Source: Panagrolaimus kolymaensis
Lineage: Eukaryota > Nematoda > Chromadorea > Rhabditida > Panagrolaimidae
Reading direction: 5' to 3'
DNA: 64,000 bases
Assembly (NCBI GenBank): GCA_028622995.1
Contig: JAJQJQ010000024.1
Coordinates: 1,426,001 to 1,490,000, forward strand
The notes beneath the pieces were generated by a model that saw nothing but the letters and a program-made list of their open reading frames with translations, did not search any database and was not told the DNA's origin. Shown in pieces: positions 10,541-22,879 of this stretch; position 1 is the first letter of the stretch, and every line of letters begins with the position of its first letter. Position numbers and translations under genes: made by a program.

Positions 10541-11483
10541 AATTCAAATGCTTTTTATCTTTGCTCTTTTTTGCTTTCAACAAAAAATGGCATTTTTATG
10601 TGACTAATTTTGTTTGCATTTTCTATGTCATAAATAAATTTTATTTAAAGAACAAAATGAAGATTTATGTTTCATGTTTGATGGGTTGCCAATAAAGTTG
10701 ATAGATTATGAGGAACACATACTTTTGAGGCTATCATCGAATTGCTTTCAGGATGCATTTGGAGTTGACTACAGTGATTAGATAATAAAAAAAATGAGGC
10801 TTCTAAAAGCTTGTTCAAACTTTGAATTCCTTCAGAAATGACCTTACTAAAAAAGCTGCCAGCCAGCCATCAACAAAAACTTTTCTTTACTCAAAACTTT
10901 TTTTTTGTTTTATTCTCGGTTTAACTCATTTTCCCATTCTTTGCTTCTTTTTTTTTTACCTTTTATGCCGACTTCCGCCATTCACAAATTTCTTTAGTCT
11001 TTACTTTTCTTTTTTATTTCTTCTTTCTTCTTCGACACGGTAACCAACTTTCAACCTAAAAAAAGAAAAAGAAAAATGAAGAAGACGATTATCTCGTTTC
11101 GGGTGGTGTTGGCTGCTTATTTGTTTGACAACGGGATTTCGCGCGTTTTTATTTTAAAAACCTCTTCTCCTACCTTTTTTGGAAGTCTATAGTCGCAAAA
11201 AAGTAAAAGATGAGAAAAAAAAGCAAAAAGTCGGTAGAGAAGCAAGCTTCTTCTCGTCTTCTGATTTGTGATGACCCAAAACGATAGATAGATAGTTAGC
11301 AATAAGCTCAAGAAAAACTCCGCCTTGAAACAAAAAAAAATATTTCATTCAGCTTTTTAGTTTTTAACCAAAAAAGTAATAATAAAAAAAGCGGAAGTTG
11401 CTTCCCAATTCGCTTCATTGAGCGTGAAAATAAAAAAAAGCTTTGTTGCGGTTCATTTCTTACTCTGAGAAAATTATTTAAAA
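10541..11483. promoter_or_regulatory. Intergenic region before the Pax gene
   Basis: About 940 bp of AT-rich DNA with long T runs near 10890-11030. It must contain the 3' UTR of the upstream gene (AATAAA at about 10632) and the Pax promoter. Nothing else recognised. Confidence 0.35.
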
Positions 11484-13094
11484 ATGAACTCAAATTTATC
11501 ATTTGAGACCCACAATCAAAGTGCTTCTTCAGCGACTAATTGCTATGGTGGCGGCTATTCGATTCATGATGGAAGTTGTGGTGGCGGTTATATTCCTAAT
11601 GGACAACATAATCAAGCTTCATCAATTCCAATTTGTTACGATCCCAATGTAAATACAGTAACAACAACAAGTTCAAATGGAAATAATTTTAAGAACAATG
11701 GTATGTTATTTTTTGAGGATTGCTTTGGAGTAAAATTTGATTGCGGCTTTTGCGTATTTTGTTTTGCCACAAAAATAAGGTTTTGAATTTTTCTAACTTT
11801 GAGTTGATTAAAAGCTGTAATTTCGAGGAATATTTTTGTTATCATGTGTTGCAAAAAATAAAGCAAACAAAGAACAGCATTACACCATTTCAACACAACT
11901 TTCTGAGGCCTATTTTTTTATGATGAAAATGAGCTACCGTAATGCTTATTTGCCTTTTCTTAATTTTTATGGGATCTAACTTGTTGTTAAAACACATACA
12001 GTATTCTCTCTTTTTTGGCTTATAAAATTGTGGGAGTTAAAGTTCAAAAAAGGCTAATCCAATAAATCTTCTGAATTAAAGTTAGTTACTGTTCCATATT
12101 TTTTTTTATTTTACCGACTATGAAATTTAATCATCCGCAAAAAATCCAAAACCATATTTTCTTTTCCTCCCTTTTATGAGATTATTCGATTGCCGAAAAA
12201 GAATAAAATTTTCATGCGTTTTTTTTTTGTTTATTGCAAATCTCTTTGCCTCTTAGTTTGTTTACATAATGGATGCATATTTTCAGCGACGTTGTTTCCA
12301 TCTTTATTAACTTCGATTTCACCTATTTCTTCCTCATTTCATTCCACTTCTTTACCTTCCTCACCAGCTTCTTCATCATCGTCAGCTTATGGCGAAATCA
12401 ATCAACTTGGTGGAATTTTTGTTAATGGTCGACCATTACCTTTAAGAATTCGAATAAAAATTGTTGAACTTGCATGTCAAGGTGTTCGACCATGTGATAT
12501 ATCTCGACAATTGCGTGTATCTCATGGATGCGTTTCCAAGATCCTCACCCGCTATACTGAAAGTGGAAGTGTATTACCAGGAACTATAGGTGGAAGCAAA
12601 CCTAAAGTGGCAACTCCAAAAGTTATTGAATATGTCAAAATTTTAAAACTTCATGATCCTGGGATATTTGCATGGGAAATAAAAGAAAAATTAATTGAAA
12701 ATGGAATATGTGATAGAGATAATGTTCCATCCATCAGTTCAATAAGTCGAATTTTGAGATCGCAACAAAATAATGGAGGTAAGTAAAAGGCGAATAGGAA
12801 GGAAAACGACTAAAACAAATTTGACAAACGCATTCACTTTTTTTAAACATAAAATTAGCTTTCAAAAAACATTCATTTCCAGATCGACATTCGCGTTCTC
12901 CAAGAAATTCTGAAGCTTATCGATATTTTGTTTCGGGTGGTTTTTCCATTTCTCCTTCTTCTCATCCACCATCGAATACCCAACCGAATTTTGCTTGCAA
13001 TTCACCGCAATTATACAATCAGTCTTCCCAAACTTTACCTTATCATCATCACCAACTACCGAGAAAAAGTGAATCCAATACACAAAGAACATAG
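11484..13094 (+). CDS. pax-1: Paired-domain transcription factor, Pax1/9 type
   Basis: Exons 11484-11700, 12287-12778 and 12883-13094, both junctions in phase 1, encode 306 aa. Residues about 108-232 form a complete paired domain with both PAI and RED halves. The start [17 protein letters not shown], the core [18 protein letters not shown] and the RED part [17 protein letters not shown] are all present. GEINQLGG and the NGRPLP loop are most like Pax1/Pox-meso. There is no homeodomain and no obvious octapeptide, as in many Pax1/9 members. The N-terminus is rich in Gly/Ser/Asn, and the tail in Ser/Pro/Gln with HHHHQ-like runs. The first intron is unusually long for this window (586 bp) and may hold regulatory DNA. 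Expected to bind DNA in the nucleus and control development. Confidence 0.88.
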
Positions 13095-13561
13095 ACATTA
13101 TTGCGAAAAAAGCATTAATTTTTTAAATATGTAACTCTCAAATCTCACAAAGTTCGAGGTGTATCTTTAAACATGATAGATAATGCAGTTGTAACATTTT
13201 ATAAAATTGCATTTCCATTTTTTCCAATATTGTATGTCTCTAATTTTTATAAAATATTTAACCATTGTTTATAAACACATTGCTTAAATATATCGTTTGT
13301 TCATAAAAAAATAACAGCAGCTGCTGAAACATGTATTACATATTTTTAAAAAAGGCAAAGTTTGTAGCAAAAAAAGAACCAGCGTTTAGAAGTAAAATAA
13401 AAGCTACCTTTTCCATAGCTCGATTGAACAGAATTTTCAATGATGGAAAGGGTTTATCAGAAAGTAAGTTTAGTTATAAAAGTCAATCTTTATTTCGAAT
13501 ACACATACATAAATTTACAAATAAACAACATAATTATAAGCAAAATTGAAGCAGATTTTCT
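13095..13561. other. Convergent intergenic region (Pax / tetraspan copy B)
   Basis: Holds the 3' UTRs of two genes that face each other. From about 13471 it is the 3' flank of the duplicated block. No other feature seen. Confidence 0.35.
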
Positions 13562-14762
13562 TTAGTATTGTTGTTGTACAAAAGTTTGTTGTTGTTGATA
13601 TTGTTGTTGATATGGTTGTTGTTGATATTGTTGTTGATGGTGATTGAGATCATAGAAATACAAATAACATTTGAATACAACATAAATGGCCCAAGATACA
13701 TGAATTGTTTCAATGAAGCATGCAGCACCAAAACCAGCAATCGAAGGAAGAATATTGTCGTTAAAATTTCCTCCATTCTCAACACCAGAGTTGATATAAG
13801 CGATTAAAATTGTAAGCAAACTACCAAGGAACAAAATTCGAAATACCATATATATAATCAAAAAGCATCTTTTCTTAGTGAATAAACCAATGGGAAGACA
13901 TATTACAGCAATAAGCGAAGAAAACATAAGCAGCCCAAAAAAAGTGCCGATATAAGATGAAAAGCCAATTAAAAGATAAATAGAAACCCCAGCAGCTGAA
14001 AGAGCAAGAAAACCAATTACTTCAAGAACAAGAAAGACGATAGCTCCAGTTTTAACACGCATACATCCACAACAACATTGATATTTTGGATCTTTGAATT
14101 GATTCCCAACGTTAACAGCGCCAGGATAATGTGCAGCCATTGGAACACCACCAGCAGCAGCAGGTTCATTTACATTTGGAACACCAATAGGAGTATCATT
14201 TGGAATACCAGCAGGTGGATCATTTGAAACTCCGGAAGCAGGTTGATTTTCAGGTGGTACAAAATATGATGGAGGAAGAGGTTCAGCCATGCTTGATGAA
14301 AGACGACGAGCACGAGAAATAATGTCAAAAAAATGAATAAAATAAATAAAACTTTGTAATGAAATGGGCTGCGAAAAAAATTGAAATTATGCAAATTTCC
14401 AGGAAGACTATCATTGAAATGGTTGAATTTAATAAATAGTCATGATCGAAGTAATGAATATGGTTGAGAAAGTCGAAAGTTATCAGGATACTAGGACAAC
14501 CACGAGGCCACCAACATGGTAACATAAGCTGTGAATTGGATGGTATAAGTTCTAAATCAAAAAAATGTTCTTAAACTCGACCTATCTTACAGATTTTGGG
14601 TGCTTTTGTTAATGCAACAAGTTCAATAGAAAATATTTTGCCGCCTTGGCACTCAAGAAATCCTTCCAACAATGATCAGTTGAATTCATAATGGTGGAAA
14701 TAAACATGGAACAATTAAACATAATTCAGATCAATGGAATAAAGACAAAAAAGATGAATCAG
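13471..14762. repeat. Segmental duplication, copy 2 (partner 7930-9165)
   Basis: Second copy of the block described at 7930-9165, in the same orientation, with the tetraspan gene and upstream flank. Compared with copy 1 it lacks some short stretches and has an expanded CAA/Gln codon tract at the 3' end of the gene. Confidence 0.85.
13562..14290 (-). CDS. Four-helix membrane protein, paralogue B (LAPTM-like, nematode family)
   Basis: Single-exon frame, 242 aa, starting MAEPLPPSYFVPPENQ. It aligns along its whole length with the protein at 8055-8735. It has the same Pro/Asn-rich N-terminus (with one extra PNDTPIG-type insertion), the same CCCGCMRVKTGA motif before helix 1, four hydrophobic segments and the FKCYLYFYDLNHH end. 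The extracellular/lumenal loop between helices 3 and 4 is shorter. The C-terminus is extended by a Gln/Tyr-rich tract of about 27 residues where paralogue A has only a short Gln run. Frame and motifs are intact in both copies, so both probably remain functional. Role unknown. Confidence 0.75.
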   Translation of the reverse strand: MAEPLPPSYFVPPENQPASGVSNDPPAGIPNDTPIGVPNVNEPAAAGGVPMAAHYPGAVNVGNQFKDPKYQCCCGCMRVKTGAIVFLVLEVIGFLALSAAGVSIYLLIGFSSYIGTFFGLLMFSSLIAVICLPIGLFTKKRCFLIIYMVFRILFLGSLLTILIAYINSGVENGGNFNDNILPSIAGFGAACFIETIHVSWAIYVVFKCYLYFYDLNHHQQQYQQQPYQQQYQQQQTFVQQQY

Positions 14763-15031
14763 ATTCATGCAGTTCTAAATCAAACAAGGGAAATATTGGA
14801 GGTTAACATATCGCAGGAGATAACAATGAAGACAAAATGTTTGTAAAATGAGTATTCCAACAAAGAAAATTTTTGATATTGTAATTATGTCACACACAAA
14901 GATAACGATTTTATTATTTTCTAAAGAAACAAAGAAATGGACAAGAAAGTAACAAAAATTAAAATTCAATCGAAAGGATAAACAGAAAACAATACAAGCA
15001 AAATAAAAAAAATCACAGAGAAACAATTAAG
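14291..15031. other. Intergenic region between tetraspan copy B and SUN gene
   Basis: To about 14762 this is the duplicated upstream flank. The rest is AT-rich 3' flank of the SUN gene. No gene seen. Confidence 0.35.
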
Positions 15032-16490
15032 TTATACAAGAATTCCATGAACACGAAGACGATAAAGGCAGGTATAAGCTGCTCCATAGTTTGAGTTAAC
15101 TTGAAATTCAATAATTGAAGTTCCACGAGGATCATGTCTTTGTGCTTCGAAACGTTGAAGAGGTTCACCTTGATCATCGAAAGTGTATTCGCCGATGAGG
15201 AATTTGATAGGTTCATGTTCGGATTCCATACTCTAAAACGAAGACATGAAAAAGATTTAGAAAGAAAACTAAGCTTACATAAATTCTAAAATCCTTTGGT
15301 GCAGAATCCATTTCTCCATTAAGAGACATTTCGCGAGGCAAATGTTCATATGAAACAGAAGTAATCTTGATTCGCCGAGCAAGTTTAATGATGATGTAAG
15401 ATTCTGACCCTGCAACCGGCCAACATTCACCAGCAATGACACTTTGAGACGGTCGTTGGATTACAGAGCGAGGAGAATATGCAGTGAACCAAAGTGGAAT
15501 CCCAAGAAAAGATTCACGACGAGGAAGAAGACCATAAGTGTGAGAAGCTTGTAATACAGAGCCACCTAAAAATGGTAAAAGATGTTATTAAAAGAAAGCA
15601 AAGTGATGATATAGTAAAAATAATAGTTAACAAGAAAAAAGATTTACCTGCACTTTCTAAAGCGAAATCAGGTTCACCAGTTTTATCATTACGAAATTTT
15701 CGAATAGCTTCAAAAATTGCCGCTTGCATTTCAGCTTTTTCCACTTGCAATTGATTAATTTGATCTTTAATACTTTGCTTGAATACTTCAACATCATCAT
15801 GAGATCGTGCTTCGCTAGTAATGAGTCCAGTTTCATTCTAAAAAAATAAACATTTAAGCTATGCCAAAAAGATAAACAAAAAAAGCATACACTTCTTGTG
15901 AAATCGTCAATCGCATCCATAATTTCACTTTTCCATTCAGCTTTCTTTTCATTGATTAATCTCATAATCTTATCATCGATATTTTCTTCAGGAGCAAAAT
16001 GGGTTATTTGTTTAACATCAGGATTGATAAAGGATGGCGAATGTGACGATCGAGTAGCAGGTGGACCAAAGAGTAACCAGAAAAGTAAGCTTGATGAGAG
16101 CAATCCGAAGAGGAGCGACTTCCATGGAAACGTTTTGTGAGACTTCTTCTTTACTTCTTCATCATCCGAATTTGATCGTGTTGAATGAGAATCAAATGAT
16201 TCATTGAAAGAAGGTGCCATGAGACGTAGATCATTATTTGGAAGAACAAATTCATCTATTGGCTTGTTTAAGTTGTAGGAGCCACTAAAAAACGAAGCAA
16301 CGATTAGAAAAAATGAAAGCAAAGTAAAGAAAACTTGCCTATAAGAATAAGTGTAACCGACAGTCTTTGTACGTTGCTTCATTGGAGGATATCGAACAGG
16401 TACTTCTTCAAAGTCCATCACTGAAGGATAACGAGCAGGTGATTCTTCATTCATTGTTGAAGGATATTGAACAGGTGAATCTTCATCCAT
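15032..16490 (-). CDS. SUN-domain nuclear envelope protein
   Basis: SUN proteins sit in the inner nuclear membrane and bind KASH proteins across the perinuclear space, linking nucleus and cytoskeleton. Exons 16490-16339, 16284-15891, 15837-15648, 15565-15279 and 15232-15032 give 407 aa. The N-terminus has three degenerate 13-14-residue repeats ending in V/A-Q/R-YPS/P (for example [18 protein letters not shown]). A transmembrane helix ([20 protein letters not shown]) is followed by a short coiled-coil region and then the C-terminal SUN domain. Markers of the domain are [36 protein letters not shown] and the final [17 protein letters not shown]. The first intron (16285-16338) starts with GC, not GT, and is stop-free and a multiple of three, so its retention would add 18 mostly hydrophobic residues. 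Size is closer to C. elegans SUN-1 than UNC-84. Confidence 0.88.
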
Positions 16491-17226
16491 TGTTGAAGCT
16501 GAAAATGATTAAAAATTAAATGAAAGCTCAAAAATATTAAGATATTTTCTCCGCGAAAAGTTAACGAGGAGGGAAGTTGTATTGAGAGCGAAGAACTGAG
16601 ACATAAAAATTTTAATAAACGAGAAAATGAAGGAAAATAGCCCAAAAAAATAAGGATTGAAGAAACATGTTGCAAACAGCTAAAGAATGGCAAAGATGTG
16701 ATTCAACAAAAGTTGCAATGGAGCAAAGAATAGAGGTCTTGTCACGATAACAAAATATTTTGGCGGCTTTTTTATGCTTTCTAAATATTTTTTTTGTAAG
16801 CAAAATTATCGCCTAACCTATTCCACCTTTATTAAAACTTTGAGAAGAATGAATTTATGTATTTACTTGTAAAACAATAGTAGTTTCATCGACTTTGTTA
16901 CATTTTTAAAGGAAGTTTACTGTCACTTCCAATTCATATGTAGTTCTTTAAAGTTACAATATTTCTTTTTTTTTTGTAAACTTCCTGTTTGCATTGTTTC
17001 AAATTCAGTTAGTCATATCTAAGTTAACTTTTTAAAACTTTTTTTAAATCTTTCACACAATTTTTGAAAGGCTTCAAGTGTCAAACCGAACTTCATCAAA
17101 CAAAACAACAAATACCAATTATTTATTAAGCTATGAGCAAATCAAAAAATAAGAAAATACCGTAATCAAATACAACATGATAGGGAAAGAAAGAAATGTA
17201 AAATGGGATTTTATGGTTCTTTTTTT
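16491..17226. other. Intergenic region between SUN gene and NAA35 gene
   Basis: About 740 bp, AT-rich, containing the SUN promoter and the 3' UTR of NAA35. Minus-strand open stretches are short and unconserved-looking. Nothing else supported. Confidence 0.35.
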
Positions 17227-19732
17227 TTATGATGATGGCTTCTTTTTAACAACAATTAGTGGAAGAAGATAATTCTTTTTGAAATCTAATGAGTCAAACA
17301 TCTAAAAATTATTGAAATGTAAATTTGATTAAGCAAAGCAATCAAAGGAATTACTTCGGGTTTTGATGAAAGAAGTGAGCAAGCTATCATATTTCGTTTA
17401 GCTAAATCCAATTCATTTTGTAATTCAACATTGTTAGAACGTAAATGTTGTAATATTTCAACGCAAAGTCTTGCACCTTGACTTGCTTTTTTGAAACATT
17501 CAGCTGCAGTAAGTTGAGTAAATTTAGGAAATTGTGATTCAACGATATATCGAACGTAAGGACATGATGCAAAAGTAGGCACATGTCGGAATGCTTCAAA
17601 TCGAGATGAGTATCGCATTTGTTCATTATCAGGAATAGTTAAATTTCCTGAGCAAACCCGTCCAGCACTAATGCAAAAGTAAACTTCGCAAAAAGATGCT
17701 TGAAGTCTAATTTGAAGCAATTTCTTTTCAATATCTTCAAGGTGGCGATTGATCACACCTTCACGTTGCATCTTTTTTCTATCAAACTTTTTTTGTAACA
17801 TATCAGGAGGTTCTGAAATGAAATAACCAAAAATGTTATGCCTTTTTAATGCCCTTTAAAAGGATGACGACGACTCACTAAATGTTTTTTCCATTTCAAT
17901 ATAATCTTTAGCTTTCATCCAAAATCTGTGACGCCATAAAGAAATTACTTCCCCAAGGTACCAATACACATAAGGAAGCTCATGATCCACGTGTAAATCA
18001 AGTTTAAATCCCAAATCAATGTAATAACTCATAAGTTCCATAAAATGATTAGCAAAAAATGTTGAAATTGGATATGGCTTTTTGTGAACACATTCGATAT
18101 AACATGGATTGGAATAAAGATATTCAGCAATAAATTTATCTATCGCTTCAGCTTTAGAATAAACTGATGTTGCTCCTTCCATAAAATTTCCTATTCTTTC
18201 ACGCTGTCGAGCATGATTCATTCCATAAGCTTGAAGTAAATCAATGAAAAATGCCGCAATGCTTTTTAAAAAAGTTTGCCATTCATAATGAACATTATCA
18301 GAAAAGGCATACCTTAAAGAAAAAAATGTTTTAGAGAACGAAACCAAGTATTATAAAAACAACAAACTCTTTGTTTAGGATAAATGGCGCAACAGTAACT
18401 TTCATTGAATTTATAATTATTTCCGCGATCGGCAATTTACCAAAAATGTTGTCATTAAATGGAAAAATCATTAAACACAATGTTGAACGAGCAAATACAT
18501 CAGCTCCATGATTACTGATTTCTCGAACATATCCCTAAAAAATAAAGATCATTCAAGAACCACGCGTTTTTAAGTTTACCATCAAACTTTCAATATATTT
18601 GACTTTTTCGGGCAATTCAATAGTAAACCTTAGTAAAAAGTTTAAAGTTTTTTCCAAATATTCATATCCATCGTTTCGATTCATTAACTTTGCTTCTTTA
18701 GGAAATGATGCACCAAATAAATGTCGATTCACATCGGGTTGAAAAACTGATAACCAAGCATAATTTTCATCATTTGAACCATCTGGAGGTTGAACACCTT
18801 GGTTTATCGTAGCTTTGACTATTTCAAAAGCTTTTAAAACTTGTTCCATATGTTGCTGAGATTGTTTAAAATCCACTTCAAATGATAACGTTGAATCCAC
18901 AGCTACTACTTCAGGTGAGGCAACCATATAATGAAGGGCTTCAAATATTCCATAAAAAAGTTTAATTCGTTGAGCAAGAGAATGGCTAGGAGATCCATGT
19001 TGTGATTTGGATATTTTTTGATAAATGCTTTTGAGTTCATTTATTATAACGGTGTTATTGGATTTCAAAGATCCTTGATCCCTCAAACATTGATGATTAT
19101 AGTCTTCTTCATACGCAACTCCAGCAAGATCAATTAAATAACGAATGGTTTTAGTTAAAAGTAAAAAACCTTTTGAAATAATTCTCAATTTTTCATCTTC
19201 AATTATTTCTGGATTATGAACACAAATATTGGTGTAAATCTGTAATAACCAACGATTATGTAAAAGGCAGTGAAAGGAAGAAACAAAAAGCATACAGCTT
19301 GATCAAAAAATGCTCCATCAAGTGATGATGCAATACAAGCAAAACTAGCATCAAATATGGCTATCATTTCTTCAGTTGAAAATTCATTTAATCGTCCATT
19401 TTCAATAGCATATTTAAGGCCAAGTGTTTGATCAATAGGTTTCATACCTAAATCCATTTTAGGATCCATCAATTCCACAGCTGACATCGCATCAATTAAT
19501 GCAAACCCAGGAGATAAAAGTAATTTACCCATAGGAAGTTCTGAAGAAAAAAAATGAAGCAGTAATAATTAAAGAAAGAAGGAAGGTTAAATGAAATTGG
19601 ATTACCATTTGTCAAGCTTATAAAAATTTCTGTAACATCTATCGAATCAGAATCTTCAAAATCTTTAGCACTAACATAATTATTTGATGATTTGGGTAAA
19701 CGAGTAGTTTCAACAAACACATTTTCTGCCAT
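17227..19732 (-). CDS. natc-2: NatC auxiliary subunit NAA35 (MAK10)
   Basis: NAA35 anchors the NatC N-terminal acetyltransferase (NAA30/NAA38) to ribosomes. Exons 19732-19606, 19540-19296, 19239-18580, 18534-18368, 18312-17879, 17812-17355 and 17301-17227 join in consistent phase to 721 aa, in the usual range. The Mak10 signature is near the N-terminus: LLLSPGFALIDAMSAVELMD followed by PKMD. The rest is helical with family-like stretches such as QTFLKSIAAFFIDLLQAYGM and RQRERIGNF. The last exon is only 75 nt (ending KKKPSS). It lies 163 bp downstream of the next gene on the same strand, close enough for a possible operon-like arrangement. Confidence 0.88.
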
Positions 19733-19894
19733 CCTTTCTAAAAAGCACTATGAATGAATAAATTAAAATTTAATCAAGTAATTTTTTGGATCCAATCCTC
19801 TTAATAGCGTTCAATCAAATCATAATTACATATCTGTTATTTTTTATTTTTATTAAATTACAAATTTTAAAAGTTTATAAAAGGTTGGGAAAAT

Positions 19895-20748
19895 TCAAAA
19901 CATATGTTCTTCTTCATCGGCTTGAACGAGATCAGCTTTAATGAGATCATCTAAATTAATTTTTATGTACAAAATTCTTAGGCTTTTAATTGCTAAGATT
20001 AAAATCACTAAAAAGTTTTTGAGCTTTAGGATAATCAACAATTTCATAATGAGTTATTGGAATTTCAAGGGAAGTGCTCCTGAAAAAATAATAGCATTAC
20101 GATTACCCAAAATCAGCCAAAGCCAAATCTAACTAACCAATCTTTTTCTTTCCATTTTATATTTACTTGATAACTTGAAATTTTATTTGGTGATAGCAAC
20201 AACCCGTATCCAAGTAGATTCGAATCATCTTTAGCGCTGTATCGGTTTCGAATGACGCTCCATGGGGTAATATAACGTGCTTTAACAAATAAATCATTTT
20301 CATCCAAATAAATTTCATGGACTATTCGTTTCGATCTAAAAATTAAAATTTTCAAGTTTTAATATGTCTAAATTGAATGAAAGCATTGTTCTTACTTTCG
20401 AAAATTAGGAAATATTGAAACTAAAACTAAAATAGCAAAAGCTTCAATAAATAAAATAATTGCAGGTAATTCTCCAATTAAAGCTTCAATCAATAAAAAT
20501 ATATTAAAACATATTCCAAATATCCATGAAAATAATTTTATTCTTTGAATAAATATTCCACTTTCAATCGAATTATTTCGATAAACAAGAAACCATTGAG
20601 TTTCATTTTCAAGAATGGATTGAATTTCTATTATTCTATCACCTTTTTTAAGTTTACGTAAAGATGAAGAAGATTTTTGGGAAGAATACCATATTCTTCT
20701 TCGCTTTATTTTTTGGGAAGAAGAATAAGAATCATCATTATCTGGCAT
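19895..20748 (-). CDS. Two-helix membrane protein, possibly TMEM223/TMEM186-like
   Basis: Exons 20748-20396, 20335-20138, 20079-20009 and 19950-19895 give 225 aa. Reading through the third donor would end the protein at 19986. The spliced form adds an acidic end (DLIKADLVQADEEEHMF) and looks more natural. A Ser/Lys/Arg-rich N-terminus precedes two hydrophobic helices (about 74-93 and 96-112). A soluble C-terminal part follows with SKRIVHEIYLDENDLFVKAR and TPWSVIRNRYS, which resembles the post-membrane strand region of TMEM223 and TMEM186 mitochondrial proteins. The similarity is by eye only. It sits between TMEM186-like and NAA35 genes in the same direction (306 and 163 bp gaps). Confidence 0.6.
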
Positions 20749-21053
20749 AATAATATTCTGTAAACAAAAAAATTAAAATTATTTATGGAAGTTTAGTTTT
20801 GCCCAAAAAAAAAACGGTTTTGTTAGTTTTGGTATTTTAGATGCTAGCTTTTAATGGAGAATCACAAAAATTTTGATTCAAAATCAAAGAAAATTAATAA
20901 CCACGCATTTGAGATATAATATTTTTTACAGTAGTAAAATACTGATTTTATTAATTCCACAATTCTCTGAGAGAAAAAACAGATTTATTTAACAGCTAAA
21001 ACATCTAACTAAAGCTTAGAAACGAACAACAAAAACCTAAAAACAATTTTTTT

Positions 21054-22150
21054 TTATTCAACTTTTTCTTTATGTTTTTCGGGGAGTTCACAAAATCCAG
21101 CAAGGGAACCAAAAACAAGTTTAGCTTTATCATTATCAAGAATTGAAATACCGCGAGCTGGGAGATAATACCATTCATTTTCCCTGTAAACAAAAAAAAT
21201 TAATTAATAAAAAATGCTTGCTTTAATTAAAGCAAATTTGTTGTTCTGAATTAATTTCATAATATTTTTTTACCTTGAAAAACGTTTTAATTGTAAAACT
21301 TTGGGATATCTTTCCATTTTTGAAACTAATTCAGTCATAGGAATTACATCATCAACGGGAATATAAGAAGTTCTACGAGTACCAAATAAAGAAAGATATC
21401 CAATTCGAATATATTCATTTGTTTCATTCATTGATATAACCCCAATCATACGATTAAATGTTCGAGAAAATCCATATAATGCTAATGGGGCTAAAATTGC
21501 TGCGCCATATACAGTTAAAAGAAAATCAAATGTTTGATAATTTGATGCATACATATATGTTGCCCATGGAATAACAAGAAAACTTCCAATAGTTTGAACA
21601 AATTTTGCTTTAGATATAAATGAACAAAATACTATTGCTGGAAATCGATATATTGGTGTCCTAAAAATATTAGTTTTGGGTTATATCAAATGCCGCAAAT
21701 TTATGAGCCAAATTAGACTTTGGCTACCGTAATCCAAACTTACCATGTTTCATCTTTTAATATTTCAGTTAATTCTTTTTGTTCTTCATCTTCAGCTGAT
21801 TTTTTATTTTCAACAATTTCTTTATTCGTCGTTGATGATGAAACTTTACGAATTGAATATCCTCCAATTCTTTGTTTAAGTACATTGGAATCAAATGGAT
21901 TAATATTATTATTGCTTCGTGCAATAATTTTTTTTGATATGGAAAAATTTCGTTTTTGTTGTTGTAATAATTTTAATCGCTCTTTTGCATTTACAACTGA
22001 ATCAGAATTTCTTGTTTGAGAAGTAGTTAAAAAATAATTAGCTTTTTGATTGGTGGTAGTTGCTACACTTGAAATGGCTGCATTGGTAGTTCGACGAGCA
22101 AGTAAATGAGCGGTTAAATAGCCTAATCCCAAAGATTGTGTAAGAACCAT
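21054..22150 (-). CDS. TMEM186-like mitochondrial inner membrane protein
   Basis: Mammalian TMEM186 is part of the MCIA complex that assembles respiratory complex I. Exons 22150-21744, 21660-21274 and 21183-21054, both junctions phase 2, encode 307 aa. The first ~130 residues are rich in Ser/Thr/Asn/Arg, fitting a mitochondrial presequence. Then comes the family core: WTPIYRFPAIVFC, a helix with VIPWATYMYA, a second helix, and RMIGVISMNETNEYIRIGYL with SLFGTRRTSYIPVDDVIP, which follows TMEM186 residue by residue in its conserved positions. The C-terminus (ENEWYYLPARG...) is soluble. It is the first of three minus-strand genes in close order. Confidence 0.72.
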
Positions 22151-22879
22151 TATTTATGAGATCTTAAAATAATATGAAGGATTATTATCACTCCTATAAT
22201 CAGAAAATCCCACGCATAGTTATGAAACTTGGACACTAAAAAACTATGGGGCTTTAGATAACTAAAAAAATGCTTTATATGACAGTAAGATGAGTTAAAA
22301 CAATATATGCTCATTACAGAATGAAACTTATTCCAAAAGCTGTTGCTACGATTTCGAAAAAAAAAACAAAGCGTATATGTTCGTTGGATCAACAAAAGTT
22401 TTATCTTAAAAATATGGGGCAGTGATGGTAAAAAAGATTCATCGAACTAGGGCTGATAATGAAAAATATCAAGAAAAACATATTCAAACCAAAATAAAAG
22501 AATAAATGAGAATCTAAGTACATTGGAATAAAAGGGTAGTCAAAACTTCAGGGGAAAAAGTTTAGATGGGTCAGCGATACCAAAGCCACATTGAGCTGTT
22601 CATAAAAATAATGGTACAAGATAACCTAACTCTATTTCATCCACTAAAAGAGATGAAAGTGGTAAACAATCTCTGCCTTAAAAACCTCTTCACGCATACA
22701 GTAAACCGCTACAAAAGCAAAGACATAAACAAATTTAAAGTATGGAAAAATATTATATAACCGTCAACGGGTTATTCAAAGCAACAACAAAAAGAAGTGG
22801 TTAGAAATTTATTTATTTCAAAACAAAAATCAACATTAAAATGAGCTCCTATAAATCAGTAACAAAATGAAAAAAAGAA
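22151..22879. other. Intergenic region between TMEM186-like and PGS1 genes
   Basis: About 730 bp. A plus-strand open stretch at 22566-22760 (64 codons, Lys/Asn-rich) has no recognisable motif or splice context. The segment 22400-22760 is richer in C on the plus strand than its surroundings and could be an old insertion, but no repeat ends were found. Confidence 0.35.

Noticed and set aside
22566..22760. 64-codon plus-strand open frame, considered as a transposon remnant
   Set aside because: No transposase motif, no terminal repeats and no second copy in the window.
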